Shown one piece after another: positions 15,909 to 25,438 of a stretch of DNA of 64,000 bases. The notes under the pieces were generated by a model. The model saw only the letters and a program-made list of their open reading frames with translations, did no database searches and was not told the origin of the DNA. Within the stretch, counting starts at the first letter, position 1; the number at the start of each line of letters is the position of its first letter. A program made the translations under genes and the position numbers. The stretch spans positions 62,001 through 126,000 of the forward strand of contig JAIYDN010000019.1 in assembly GCA_027487485.1 (NCBI GenBank), read 5' to 3'. The stretch is from Planctomycetaceae bacterium (GTDB lineage Bacteria; Planctomycetota; Planctomycetia; Pirellulales; Pirellulaceae).

Positions 15909-17438
15909 ATGAACCTTAAGATATCAGAGCCGATTTCTTGGATCGTTTCCTTTGGTCGATTGGTTTTGATTCTCTTGCTATGTTCACGGTGGCCAACCTA
16001 CGGCCATGCTGCACCACCCAATGTCGTGTTCATACTTGCTGACGACTTGGGTTACGGTGAACTGGGATGCTATGGTCAAACCAAGATTCGAACACCGCAT
16101 CTTGACCGTCTAGCAAACCAAGGCATGCGATTGGTTCAGCATTACTCGGGCGCACCCGTTTGCGCACCTTCGAGATGCGTTTTGCTGACAGGTCAAAACT
16201 TGACTCATGCAGAGATTCGTGGAAACCGAGACTCAGGCAATGGCCGACCTTTTCCAGGACAATGGCCTTTGACACCCGACGTCGTCACTCTGGCAGAGAT
16301 GTTTCAAAGCCAGGGATACGCAACCGGAGGATTTGGGAAATGGGGCCTAGGACCAACGGACTCCAGCGGATCGCCTATCAGGCAAGGCTTCGACCGTTTC
16401 TTTGGCTATAACTGTCAACGCAATGCCCACAGCTACTACCCGCCGTTCTTAGATAGCGACGAAACCACCGTGGTCATCAATGAGCGTCCTGTGGCTGCAC
16501 AACAACGCAAACTGAAAGGCGATGTGACGGCAGAGACGTATCGATCGGAGAACTATGCACCTGATAGAATTATGGACGAGGCGTTGACGTTCTTGGATCA
16601 AAACGCAAATCGCCCATTCTTTTTGTATTTGCCGATGGTAGAACCCCATGTTGCCATGCAACCCAAGCAGGAGTGGATTGATCAATACCCCTTAGCATGG
16701 GATGAAGAATTTGGGGCATACCGAGGTGAAAATGGATATCTACCACACCCGAGACCACGTGCAGCCTACGCAGCCATGATCTCCGATCTGGACGACCACG
16801 TTGGCAAAGTGATGGCAAAACTGAATAGCCTGGGAATCGCAGAAAATACGCTCATCGTTTTTACCTCGGACAATGGCCCGACCCATCGCGGGCAAGATCA
16901 ACGATGGCATGTGGGTGGAGCAGCATGTGATTTTTTTGATTCGACCGCCGGGCTCAAAGGCTTCAAAGGTAGTTGTGACGAAGGGGGCATCCGAGTCCCT
17001 TGCATTGTCAAATGGCCGGGCAAAATCCAGCCAGGAACAACCTCGCCCGTCCCTTCTTACTTTGCGGATTGGTTCCCAACCCTTTGCTCGATTGTAGGAG
17101 GGCAACTTCCTGATCCCCAAAAGCAACCTATGGATGGAATCGATTTGAAAGCTGCCCTTCTGGGGGAACAAGTCGCAGATCGAAAAGAACCCATGATGTG
17201 GGAATTCCCAGAGTACGGTGGCTATGTTGCAATTCGAGTTGGAAACTGGAAAGCCTTGCGTCGCGGCTTGAAAACTAAGACACCTGGCCGATGGGAATTG
17301 TATGATCTGGAAGCCGATCCTGCCGAAACAAACAACTTAGCGGGAGAATTTCCCGATATCGTACAGCAATTGGATAAAGCCCATCGCCAAACAAGAAAAA
17401 GCCAACCCAACTTCCCCTTCGAATTCTTCGATCGATAA
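15909..17438 (+). CDS. Secreted type I sulfatase (arylsulfatase family)
   Basis: A 509-residue protein. The signal peptide (WIVSFGRLVLILLLCSRWPT) is followed by NVVFILADDLGYGELGCYG, the metal-binding N-terminal strand, and the formylglycine motif CAPSR with LLTG (Cys85 in this numbering). Further metal and sulfate ligands are expected in GKWGLGP and FTSDNGP. It hydrolyses sulfate esters in the periplasm or outside the cell after conversion of Cys85 to formylglycine by a separate enzyme not present here. Planctomycetes typically carry many such genes for sulfated algal polysaccharides. A GTG 21 bases upstream is in frame, but the ATG at 15909 places the signal peptide normally. Confidence 0.92.
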   Translation: MNLKISEPISWIVSFGRLVLILLLCSRWPTYGHAAPPNVVFILADDLGYGELGCYGQTKIRTPHLDRLANQGMRLVQHYSGAPVCAPSRCVLLTGQNLTHAEIRGNRDSGNGRPFPGQWPLTPDVVTLAEMFQSQGYATGGFGKWGLGPTDSSGSPIRQGFDRFFGYNCQRNAHSYYPPFLDSDETTVVINERPVAAQQRKLKGDVTAETYRSENYAPDRIMDEALTFLDQNANRPFFLYLPMVEPHVAMQPKQEWIDQYPLAWDEEFGAYRGENGYLPHPRPRAAYAAMISDLDDHVGKVMAKLNSLGIAENTLIVFTSDNGPTHRGQDQRWHVGGAACDFFDSTAGLKGFKGSCDEGGIRVPCIVKWPGKIQPGTTSPVPSYFADWFPTLCSIVGGQLPDPQKQPMDGIDLKAALLGEQVADRKEPMMWEFPEYGGYVAIRVGNWKALRRGLKTKTPGRWELYDLEADPAETNNLAGEFPDIVQQLDKAHRQTRKSQPNFPFEFFDR

Positions 17439-17470
17439 ACGCTAGCCCGAGTTATTGATTTTGAGCCGCA

Positions 17471-17485
17471 GACGCTAGCCGCGTC
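17471..17485. repeat. Small hairpin between convergent genes
   Basis: GACGC-TAGCC-GCGTC is a perfect 5-base-pair stem in the gap between the convergent sulfatase and ATPase genes. The gap also holds ACGCTAGCC (from 17440) and GGCGTTAGCG (17514 onward), resembling degenerate planctomycete intergenic repeats. There is no T-run, so a terminator role is uncertain. Confidence 0.4.
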
Positions 17486-17517
17486 GCGGATTCACGGCAA
17501 AGGTGCGCGCATCGGCG

Positions 17518-18138
17518 TTAGCGCTTACGGCTGTGCCACCAGTCGTACATGTCGAACAAGGTCTCCCGAATGTTCTCGCCATGCCGAGCTCGTGAATCCG
17601 ACCATTCTTTGGAACTCAATAACAACGGAAGCGTTGCTTCCACATCTTCCTCATTGGACAATTGCAGCATGTGTTTTACGATCCATTCTGCGGATTGCTT
17701 GTCAACGCTGGTTCGCCAAAGCAAATCAAAACTTCGCAATGGTTGATGGGCTGTTACCAACAATCGAATTCGCTTTTGCCAACTTACTCCCTGAATCCAC
17801 CAGCGCGACCAAAGCGAAACCTGTTCATACCCGTCCAAAATCACAATCGAATCCCGAGGCCAAGCCGATGTCGAGACTCGATGGCCACGTACAGAATCCG
17901 GTGTGCGACTAAATCGCTGATGCATGACGGGAATATCTGGAAAGCGAGTCAAAAAATCCTTTTGAAGTGCATCCAGCAAGGTGGATTTGCCTGTTCCATG
18001 CGGCCCAACGATCATGCCCCGTCTCGATCGAAGCGCCAGAAATTGATCCGATAGAGATTGAATACTACCCCTTCCAAAAAACTCATACGCCATCGCACCT
18101 GGCTGGATGAAGCGTGAAGAAAACGGATTGGAACTCAT
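17518..18138 (-). CDS. Small P-loop ATPase of unknown function
   Basis: A 206-residue protein with Walker A GPHGTGKST (residues 45-53), a Walker B-like strand SIVILDGYEQ (about 97-106) and a sensor-like strand RIRLLVTAHQ. The N-terminal AYEFFGRGSIQSLSDQFLAL segment resembles the lead-in of AAA/ORC-type ATPases. No DNA-binding or membrane domain follows, so it is a single ATPase module. The start is placed at the ATG at 18138 (MSSNPFSSRF); a TTG at 18216 would overlap the sdaA stop and seems less likely. It lies 71 bases downstream of sdaA and may be co-transcribed. Its partner is unknown. Confidence 0.7.
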   Translation of the reverse strand: MSSNPFSSRFIQPGAMAYEFFGRGSIQSLSDQFLALRSRRGMIVGPHGTGKSTLLDALQKDFLTRFPDIPVMHQRFSRTPDSVRGHRVSTSAWPRDSIVILDGYEQVSLWSRWWIQGVSWQKRIRLLVTAHQPLRSFDLLWRTSVDKQSAEWIVKHMLQLSNEEDVEATLPLLLSSKEWSDSRARHGENIRETLFDMYDWWHSRKR

Positions 18139-18209
18139 TTTAACTTTCGTAAGATTGGCTCCACTCCGAAGGACCAGAAATGGTTTACTCGCTTTTCTGA
18201 GGCATCCAT

Positions 18210-19727
18210 TTAACAATCGACAACATTCACAGCCAAGCCACCCAGAGACGTTTCTTTATACTTGACTTGCATGTCTACACCGGTTTGTCGCATCGTTTCA
18301 ATGACTCGATCCAAGGAAACAAAGTGCTGTCCATTTCCATAAAGGACGGCCAAACGGGCAGCATTGATCGCTTTCGTAGCACCCATCGTGTTGCGTTCGA
18401 TACAGGGGACTTGAACCAGCCCACCGATCGGATCGCAGGTTAATCCCAGATTGTGCTCCATACCTATTTCTGCGGCATTTTCAATTTGCTCTACCGATCC
18501 CCCCATACAAGCGGCTAACCCAGCTGCCGCCATGCTGCAAGCGACCCCAACCTCACCCTGGCATCCCATTTCTGCAGCCGACAACGAAGCATTTCGTTTG
18601 TACAAAAGCCCGATCGCTCCAGCCGTCTTCAAAAAGCGATGCACCCCCGCACGGTTCGCTTCCGGATAAAAGTAAACATAGTAAGCAAGAACCGCTGGAA
18701 TGATCCCGGCAGCACCATTGGTCGGAGCCGTAACGACTCGCCCTCCCGCTGCGTTTTCTTCGTTGACAGCCAATGCAAACAGACTGACCCAATCCAGCAA
18801 CCGCAACGGATCCGCATTCGCCGCAACCGTCGCCTTGGCCAAAAATCGCTGTGAAGGACGCATGTCCGAGGAACCGTTATGGACTTCATCCAATTCCCCA
18901 GGCTTCGTTCCACTTAGCTTTTGAAAAATCTCCGGTGCCCTTCTCGGAATCCGCAATGAACCAGGCAAAATCCCCTTAGCTTGGCACCCCTTTGCAATAC
19001 AGTCGCTCATCACATTCCAAAGATGATCCAACTGGGCGGCAATTTGGTCCGGCGTTCGCCCAACACACTCATTCCGTTCCACCAGCTCCTCAATCGTTAT
19101 CCCATCCCTAGTACACATCGACAGCAATTCTTTGGCATTGCAAAATGGATAGGGAAACACATTGGTTTCAACCTCAGGAACGTCTGTTTTTGTATTCTCG
19201 TTTTGTTCTGGAACCGTTTCAAAAAGCCTCTGAAACTCCTTCAGCGAATAGACAAAACCACCTCCTGTGGAAAAATACTGGTCGTCCAGCAGAAGACGCC
19301 CATCTGCGGAATACGCAAAAAAGTGGATGGCATTCGGATGCTGCGGCAAAGTCTCTTTCATGAGCCATAGGAGGTCGGTCTTCGGATGAAAATCCATCTC
19401 GAACTGATCAACCAATCGGAGCCGACCCGATTCGCGAATCCCACGCACGGTGGCTTCGATCTTCTCAGGCTCGGTCCGATCCGGCAGGCAACCAGCAAGC
19501 CCGGCCAAAATCGCTCCATCGGTTGCGTGCCCCGCACCTGTCAAGGCAAGTGACCCGTACAACTTCACGACCAACCGAGCCATCGAATCGGCACTACTGT
19601 CCGAACCGATCCGACCTAACGTCGAAACGCATTCGCTAGCAAAACGATAGGCGGCAACCATGGGGCCTACGGTGTGGGAACTGGAAGGCCCCACCCCCAC
19701 CTTAAACAACTCAAAAATACTAATCAT
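18210..19727 (-). CDS. sdaA: L-serine ammonia-lyase, single-chain iron-sulfur type
   Basis: A 505-residue protein starting [19 protein letters not shown], the family hallmark. The alpha domain has [38 protein letters not shown] and [19 protein letters not shown], which supply cysteines for a 4Fe-4S cluster. It deaminates L-serine to pyruvate and ammonia in the cytoplasm. Beta and alpha domains are fused as in E. coli SdaA/SdaB. An in-frame GTG at 19757 exists, but the ATG at 19727 matches family starts. A small P-loop ATPase gene follows. Confidence 0.93.
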   Translation of the reverse strand: MISIFELFKVGVGPSSSHTVGPMVAAYRFASECVSTLGRIGSDSSADSMARLVVKLYGSLALTGAGHATDGAILAGLAGCLPDRTEPEKIEATVRGIRESGRLRLVDQFEMDFHPKTDLLWLMKETLPQHPNAIHFFAYSADGRLLLDDQYFSTGGGFVYSLKEFQRLFETVPEQNENTKTDVPEVETNVFPYPFCNAKELLSMCTRDGITIEELVERNECVGRTPDQIAAQLDHLWNVMSDCIAKGCQAKGILPGSLRIPRRAPEIFQKLSGTKPGELDEVHNGSSDMRPSQRFLAKATVAANADPLRLLDWVSLFALAVNEENAAGGRVVTAPTNGAAGIIPAVLAYYVYFYPEANRAGVHRFLKTAGAIGLLYKRNASLSAAEMGCQGEVGVACSMAAAGLAACMGGSVEQIENAAEIGMEHNLGLTCDPIGGLVQVPCIERNTMGATKAINAARLAVLYGNGQHFVSLDRVIETMRQTGVDMQVKYKETSLGGLAVNVVDC

Positions 19728-19902
19728 CCATTGATCCTCGGGCAGAAAGTAGTCCACGGTGCTTTAGATGTTACGATAATTCGATACACTTTGGGCAGCA
19801 ATGAGACATGGAGCGAAGCAGCGAATTGTAAGCCATTTTGTTTCATTGCATGCAAGCTTCCCGAATTCCTGACTCTATTTCCCATCTAACGCGACGACGC
19901 TT

Positions 19903-21267
19903 ATGCCAACCACTGACGAAGTTCTGGCTCAGACCTGGCAGATTCATCAACAAGGGAACGCCGCACATGCCGAGCAAGTGTATCGTTCGGTATTAGAACG
20001 CGAACCCAAGCACGTCAATGCATGGTGTTACTACGGAATTGCGCTTCATGACCTGAAAAAGTACCAACAATCGGTGATCGCCTACGAGCAGGCGATTTCT
20101 CTTCAGCCCAATTTCCCGATCGCGCTCAATAACATGGGTAATTCGCTTCGGTACTTGGGCCGTGTGGAGGAAGCAGACAGTGCGTTCCAAAGGGCGATCG
20201 ACCTTTCGCCCAACTACTTCAATGCTTTTCGAAATCGCGGAACACTGCACGCATGGACCGGCCGCATCGATTTGGCTTTCAAGTACTACCATCAAGCCAT
20301 GTTGCTTAACCCCACCGACGCGGAATTGCATCGAAACTTAGGCGTCATTCATTTGTTGCAAGGCAACTTTGAAGAGGGATGGCGGGAGTATGACTATCGT
20401 TGGCAATGCAATGAAGCCATCCGCCATAACTACTCCAAACCGAAGTGGACCGGTCAAACTTTGGCAGGGAAGAAAGTTCTTCTGTACTGTGAACAAGGGC
20501 TTGGAGACACAATTCACTTCATTCGATTCGCCAAGTCACTTCAAGATCTTGGCGCCACGACCATTGTTCATATCCAACCTGCCCTTCTCGCGTTACTGCA
20601 AGGCTGCAAGGGAATCAATCAGCTTGTACCCAATTCGCTGCCCCTTGATCAAACGTTCGACTACCACTGTTCCCTATTGGACGTCGCAAAAGTTCTGAAG
20701 ATCAACGACACCAATACGCCGAAAGAAGTGCCGTACATCCAAGTCCCGGACCGTCTGATCGATTATTGGGGAAATGTTTTTGCAAAGTCACTGCCACCTT
20801 CGAATCGCAGAATCGGCATCGTCTGGCAAGGAAATCCGGATCATCAAGCGGACATGTTCCGATCCGTCCCACTTTCTGCTCTAGCGCCACTCGCTGACAT
20901 CGAAGGCGTGCAATTGATTTCTCTTCAGCAAGGTCACGGAACAGAGCAACTGAAGACCTGGGCAGGAAGCAAACCAATAGCCTGTCTCCCCAGCGATATC
21001 GACAAGAGTAGCGGAGCGTTCATGGACACCGCAGCCATCATCCATCACTTGGATTACGTGGTGACAAGTGACACGTCGATGGCTCACCTTGCGGGTGCTC
21101 TGGGCATGCCAACATGTGTCATGCTGGGATTCACGCCCGACTGGCGATGGCTACAAGATCGAATCGACAGCCCTTGGTACCCAACGCTAAGCCTGTTCCG
21201 CCAACAGAAAATCGGCGACTGGCTTTCGGTCACCCACGAGATCAAAAAGTACCTTGAACAGGTTTGA
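19903..21267 (+). CDS. TPR-repeat protein with glycosyltransferase-9-like C-terminal domain
   Basis: A 454-residue protein. Four to five tetratricopeptide repeats fill residues 1-165 (HAEQVYRSVLEREPKHVNAW, SVIAYEQAISLQPNFPIAL, ADSAFQRAIDLSPNYFNAF, AFKYYHQAMLLNPTDAEL). The rest (KVLLYCEQGLGDTIHFIRFA, RIGIVWQGNP, DYVVTSDTSMAHLAGALGMP) matches proteins with a heptosyltransferase-like GT-B C-terminal half. Such proteins are often annotated as O-linked GlcNAc or protein glycosyltransferases, without proof. There is no signal peptide, so it is cytoplasmic. A 16-base tandem duplication lies just after its stop. Confidence 0.8.
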   Translation: MPTTDEVLAQTWQIHQQGNAAHAEQVYRSVLEREPKHVNAWCYYGIALHDLKKYQQSVIAYEQAISLQPNFPIALNNMGNSLRYLGRVEEADSAFQRAIDLSPNYFNAFRNRGTLHAWTGRIDLAFKYYHQAMLLNPTDAELHRNLGVIHLLQGNFEEGWREYDYRWQCNEAIRHNYSKPKWTGQTLAGKKVLLYCEQGLGDTIHFIRFAKSLQDLGATTIVHIQPALLALLQGCKGINQLVPNSLPLDQTFDYHCSLLDVAKVLKINDTNTPKEVPYIQVPDRLIDYWGNVFAKSLPPSNRRIGIVWQGNPDHQADMFRSVPLSALAPLADIEGVQLISLQQGHGTEQLKTWAGSKPIACLPSDIDKSSGAFMDTAAIIHHLDYVVTSDTSMAHLAGALGMPTCVMLGFTPDWRWLQDRIDSPWYPTLSLFRQQKIGDWLSVTHEIKKYLEQV

Positions 21268-21277
21268 TCGCATCAGC

Positions 21278-21310
21278 ACTTTACATTGATCAGAACTTTA
21301 CATTGATCAG
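21278..21310. repeat. Tandem 16-base microduplication at the tlpA-like gene stop
   Basis: ACTTTACATTGATCAG occurs at 21278-21293 and 21295-21310, separated by one A. On the minus strand the first-read copy encodes the last codons (LINVKF) of the TlpA-fusion gene and the second copy lies just after its stop. Slippage or template switching is the likely cause. Confidence 0.75.
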
Positions 21311-24300
21311 TGAATCCAACGTCGTACGGATTTGTTTTTCCGCATCTTCGCCCCCGCCGACTACGATCTTCACGATCTTTCCATTCGCATCAATAATGAC
21401 CGTCTGCGGAATCGCTTCGGCAAAGTATGCCCTGGCAACCGCTCCATCGGAATCGAGCGCAACGGTTGGCTTGATTTCCAACTTGCCCAGCATGGACTTA
21501 ATCTCCGACGGCTTCTGCTCAATATTGACTGCAATCAACTGGACGTTAACTCCTCGATACTCTTGAGCAATCTCGTTCAGCTTTGGAAGGGAAGCAATGC
21601 AAGGGGCACACCAAGTTGCCCAGAAGTCAAGCACCACAATCTTCCCTCGCAAGTCTTCCAATCGAATACGATCCCCTTCTAATAGGGGCAATTCAAAGGC
21701 GGGAGCTATCGCACCCACCAAGCTTTCCAACTGCTGACTCATACCGTTGCCGCTCCCCCCCTTGGACTGTGCGTCTGGATCATCCAGATCGTTCACGAAC
21801 TTGGGATCGGGAGCATTCTCTAACTTCCATTTTCCGAATCGGCTCTTGGTCGCTTCGGCTGCGATCGCATCCCCTAAAACAAGTCGGTTTACCGAAGCCA
21901 AGTCAATTTGACATACACCCAACTGTGGATGCATACCCGATAGAATGTTATCGCTAATCGATGATGGAACCATGCTGATACGCGCCCCCGTATCAAATAA
22001 CGCCTGACACTGTAGCTCTGCCAATGACTCATTCGCGTTCGAGATCCCATCTTCTTTCTTCTGGGTTTCGCTCGTTTCTGCTTGACTCGTTTGTGTTTCG
22101 CGATTTTCCGTTTCGCTGGTGGATGCCTCTGGATTTTGACCCGTCAATGGCACCACTTCCGGTGCTTCGATCAGCCAAATGATTTCGGCAATCGTCTTCA
22201 TCATGATCGATCTATCCGAACCTCGCACCTCCAGCACGGCAAAGTCATCGTTGATGCTTTTCAGTCTTCCACGAATGGCGTCCCCCTGACGAGCCACAAT
22301 CAAGTGCGTCGGAGGATTGCTGCGTTGCATTCGCGGCAACGTCAGCAATTTCTTTTGTGCACCACTATCCAGTTGTTCCATTCCAGCATGAGCCAGCACT
22401 CGGATGCCTCGAATGAGCTCGTTGTTGATTTTCGTCCCCTCAAACATGGTCGAATGAAAGACAGTTTGCATTTCGTCTAACGACTTGATGATTGCTGGAA
22501 AACAATCGCCGTTAGTGAGAAACAAGGATGGCTCGTCGGCTCGAAGCGACCGCCCCTCTGCCGGCTCTTTCTGGGTTTTGCTTATCTGGCCATAGGCGGA
22601 CCGAGCAGGCTTAGCAGGGCTGGCATTCGCAGCCACCGGGTCAATGGTTCCAGACAAGCTGCTAGCCAACGCATAAGAACCTTCTGCAAGCAATGGTTTC
22701 CAAAACAGCGATTTTCTTGGTTCGTTCCCTGCGTTGGCCGGCACGACATCGACTTTATCGATTCGACCCAAGCTTGTCCCCCAAGGACTTGAGAGTTTCA
22801 TAGGGGAGGCTTCGACCGGTGTGGAATTCGCAGGTGCAGCGTTTGGTGATGCAGCATTTGCAGTTGCGGCGGTCGCGTCCGGCATGGTGCGACTTCCATT
22901 GATGCCTATCGAAACGATTTCCGAGACCGGAATACTGACTCGAACTTTGGCTTGAGCCAATTCCATCGTGATGTTCCCGTCCGCCATTTGAATCGCCTGA
23001 CCCGAATAACGAGCTCCCGACCGCAGATCCAGCTGGTACAGAAGATCGATCGGCTTATTTTGTGGATCCGGTTCTTGGCGTTCCGGAAATTCAATGCGGG
23101 ATACTTGATCCACGGCAACGCGTCCTAAGTCGATGGATGTTTGCTCGAATCCAAACGTACCGGTGGAACGATCAAATCCCGTCGGAACACCCAAATAGGT
23201 TTCGCCAGTTTGCAAAAGTGTCTCGACCGAACGAACCTGGTTGTCTTCTGGATCTTTATTCTTTGGATCAGGAATCGAAGGAGCTGAAAATATGGACGTA
23301 TAAACCTTCAATTCACGAAGCGAAAGTCGCCCGGAGCCGATGTTGGTGAACGTCAAGCTACGGTTTCCATTGAGTCGCACTGCTTTGGCCATCTTGATTT
23401 GTGCGATCGCGGTCCCACCCTTCAGCAAAACAAATCGTCCGCGATTCGAATCACACAAAATGCGCAGCGAGATACTCGACACGCCTTCGCTAGAAATCAA
23501 GGATGTCGCGATGTCTGCCGAAATCTCGTCATCTACCAACATGGTGATCGAGATCATATTTCGAGTTTCAAGTTTTCGGAAATGCAGTTCTAACCGCCTT
23601 GGTTCGCCCACCGTCAACATCCAGTTTGGAGCCGCCTGTTCCCACGTAACATCAAGATCGATCGCTGCAAGATCGGGCAGGAATACGGGTTGCGATATCG
23701 CGGTTCCAGCCGTCTCAGTTTCCATGGCCCCCGAACGAGAAAACCACTTGCTTCGTCCGTTGGGTTTGATGGCTGGCACCATCTGCTTCCATTTGTCGGG
23801 TTGCAAAATCCCCGTGTCGGAAGCGGACGCCGGAATGGCTCTTAAAATGCTTCGAAGTTCAGAACGAGGCAATTGTTGAACGCCAGCCCACGGGCTCCGC
23901 ACCTCCACGTGATCGGCAGTCCAATCGGCCCATTGCCCTGAAAACGTTTCTCCATTGTGAAGCTCAAAAACGAATTCTTGATTCGCGAGCTCTTTGGCGT
24001 CGGTGTTTGCCAATTGGGTTTCGCCTGACGAAGCAGGCTGCGACACTCGCTCCACCGCTGACCACGGAAAGACCACATCACCCATGAATGCAGGGCATTT
24101 CCAAACCAGCTTGCCGCTAACATCCTTTCCTAACGCTATCTCCCCTCGATAAACATCTCCGTTGGCCAACAACAGCGAACCCAACTTGGTATTGGTCGAA
24201 GAGCCTTCTCCAGCATTTTCCGGATTGTTTTCACGCGCATGTGCGTAGATGCTCATCAGAGCAAGCAAAAGCCAAGCAACACGGCTCGATCGTTTTCTGG

Positions 24301-24358
24301 AGAACGTGCCTAACCGTTTTGTTGGCGACAACGGAAGTAAATCAAACTTGGGGATCAT
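21290..24358 (-). CDS. Exported beta-repeat protein with C-terminal TlpA-like thioredoxin domain
   Basis: A 1022-residue protein. After a signal or anchor (VAWLLLALMSIYAHA), about seven repeats of 40-50 residues share a NG-[DE]-x-x-x-G start and a hydrophobic strand with a terminal I/V pair: LLANGDVYRGEI, ELHNGETFSGQW, LLQTGETYLGVP, DLRSGARYSGQA, FLTNGDCFPAII, VARQGDAIRGRL and ALFDTGARISMV. A jelly-roll-like insert lies between repeats two and three. The last 150 residues are a TlpA/ResA thioredoxin fold (GKIVVLDFWATWCAPCIASL with WCAPC, then EAIPQTVIIDANGK), probably a periplasmic thiol-disulfide oxidoreductase. The ATG shares its A with the TAA of the upstream gene (TAATG at 24360-24356), so translation is coupled. 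It is the last gene of the five-gene operon from 30598. Confidence 0.8.
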   Translation of the reverse strand: MIPKFDLLPLSPTKRLGTFSRKRSSRVAWLLLALMSIYAHARENNPENAGEGSSTNTKLGSLLLANGDVYRGEIALGKDVSGKLVWKCPAFMGDVVFPWSAVERVSQPASSGETQLANTDAKELANQEFVFELHNGETFSGQWADWTADHVEVRSPWAGVQQLPRSELRSILRAIPASASDTGILQPDKWKQMVPAIKPNGRSKWFSRSGAMETETAGTAISQPVFLPDLAAIDLDVTWEQAAPNWMLTVGEPRRLELHFRKLETRNMISITMLVDDEISADIATSLISSEGVSSISLRILCDSNRGRFVLLKGGTAIAQIKMAKAVRLNGNRSLTFTNIGSGRLSLRELKVYTSIFSAPSIPDPKNKDPEDNQVRSVETLLQTGETYLGVPTGFDRSTGTFGFEQTSIDLGRVAVDQVSRIEFPERQEPDPQNKPIDLLYQLDLRSGARYSGQAIQMADGNITMELAQAKVRVSIPVSEIVSIGINGSRTMPDATAATANAASPNAAPANSTPVEASPMKLSSPWGTSLGRIDKVDVVPANAGNEPRKSLFWKPLLAEGSYALASSLSGTIDPVAANASPAKPARSAYGQISKTQKEPAEGRSLRADEPSLFLTNGDCFPAIIKSLDEMQTVFHSTMFEGTKINNELIRGIRVLAHAGMEQLDSGAQKKLLTLPRMQRSNPPTHLIVARQGDAIRGRLKSINDDFAVLEVRGSDRSIMMKTIAEIIWLIEAPEVVPLTGQNPEASTSETENRETQTSQAETSETQKKEDGISNANESLAELQCQALFDTGARISMVPSSISDNILSGMHPQLGVCQIDLASVNRLVLGDAIAAEATKSRFGKWKLENAPDPKFVNDLDDPDAQSKGGSGNGMSQQLESLVGAIAPAFELPLLEGDRIRLEDLRGKIVVLDFWATWCAPCIASLPKLNEIAQEYRGVNVQLIAVNIEQKPSEIKSMLGKLEIKPTVALDSDGAVARAYFAEAIPQTVIIDANGKIVKIVVGGGEDAEKQIRTTLDSLINVKF

Positions 24359-25434
24359 TATCGCTCGTAGATCGGCAGGAATCGAAAATTCAAAGCTAGG
24401 GCCAAAAGGTTCATCGAAGTGGCAACCGCAGGACCGAAATTGCCCTCGAAATGACCATCCGATTTTTGTTTCTTCTTCAAGTCTTGGATCAGGTTTTTGT
24501 TCCATTTTTCCCATGCTCCGATATCCGCTTGGAAAAGAGCCTGGGCTTTGTAATATGCAGTGTACTCACCATAGTGATCGCTGACTTCATTGGAATCTGT
24601 CGACTTTAAGAAATTGGACGTTGCCTTAAATTCCTTGAGATCACGGCGTCCCGAGATCGAATATACAAGCGTGGCGATTGCGACTCGGGCGGGCGAATTG
24701 TCAAAGCCCCCCATCCCACCGGCATAGGCTACCTGACCACTGCTTGAGGTCATGCTGGTAAAGTACTTAATCGCGCGATCGATGTTCTTATCAGGAACCT
24801 CAATTCCAGCGTTCCGGGCAGCCAACAGGGACATCAGTACAGCTCCAGCTACCGACGTATCCGCATCGCTGGCATTGGGCGAGTATCGCCATGCACCAAA
24901 CGTATTTTTATCCTGACTGGTGACTGAAGTTCGCACGGCCAATTCAAGGGCCTGTCCGATCGAACGTTGCCGCTGACTATCACTGGAACCTTGCCACAGA
25001 TTTCGTTCATCCAGTGCACCGTAGGCCTCTGCGAGCGCAAGGGTTGCAAAGCCGTGTTGGTACATGCTGTCTCCCAGGTAACCCGTTGTGGGGCTCTGCT
25101 CCCGAATGATCGACTGCACCGACTTGCGAATCGGTTCGGAGTATTTTCCGTAGTTGGGATCTTCGCCAGAGGCCAGGAACGCCATCAGCGAAAGTCCGGA
25201 GACACCTCCACCGGACATCCCACCCGTTTTCGTCCATCCACCCTTGTCGTCCTGATTGTTCTCCAACCATTGAAGCCCTCGCTCGTAGATCTCGCGAACC
25301 TCGCGAGGTACGTTTTGCCCTTGAACGGCTGACCCATCCAGGCCAACTTGGGCTAATGCCCAGGAGCCGTGCATCCAGATTGCAATCGCAGACATCACGA
25401 CAAGTCGATTCATCCTATTTGACATCAACACCAT
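24358..25434 (-). CDS. Secreted prenyltransferase/squalene-oxidase repeat protein
   Basis: A 358-residue protein with a signal peptide (LVVMSAIAIWMHGSWALAQ) and alpha/alpha-toroid repeats: GLQWLENNQDDKGGWTKTGG, NTFGAWRYSPNASDADTSVAG, NLIQDLKKKQKSDGHFEGNF. It ends LPIYER, like the truncated protein at the window start (LPIFQR). The cyclase DxDD motif is replaced by DADTS, so isoprenoid cyclisation is unlikely; a binding or scaffold role in the periplasm is inferred. It begins four bases after the stop of the upstream gene and shares one base with the TlpA-fusion gene downstream. Confidence 0.82.
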   Translation of the reverse strand: MVLMSNRMNRLVVMSAIAIWMHGSWALAQVGLDGSAVQGQNVPREVREIYERGLQWLENNQDDKGGWTKTGGMSGGGVSGLSLMAFLASGEDPNYGKYSEPIRKSVQSIIREQSPTTGYLGDSMYQHGFATLALAEAYGALDERNLWQGSSDSQRQRSIGQALELAVRTSVTSQDKNTFGAWRYSPNASDADTSVAGAVLMSLLAARNAGIEVPDKNIDRAIKYFTSMTSSSGQVAYAGGMGGFDNSPARVAIATLVYSISGRRDLKEFKATSNFLKSTDSNEVSDHYGEYTAYYKAQALFQADIGAWEKWNKNLIQDLKKKQKSDGHFEGNFGPAVATSMNLLALALNFRFLPIYER

Positions 25435-25438
25435 TTAC

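Noticed and set aside
21970-22015. FDTGARIS resembling a retropepsin DTGA active site in the TlpA-fusion protein
   Set aside because: It sits in register with the NG-[DE]-x-x-x-G repeat starts and is better explained as a variant of that repeat; no second Asp motif or protease fold is evident.
24358-25434. True squalene-hopene cyclase
   Set aside because: The protein is too short (358 residues), carries a signal peptide and has DADTS in place of DxDD; only the toroid repeats are shared.
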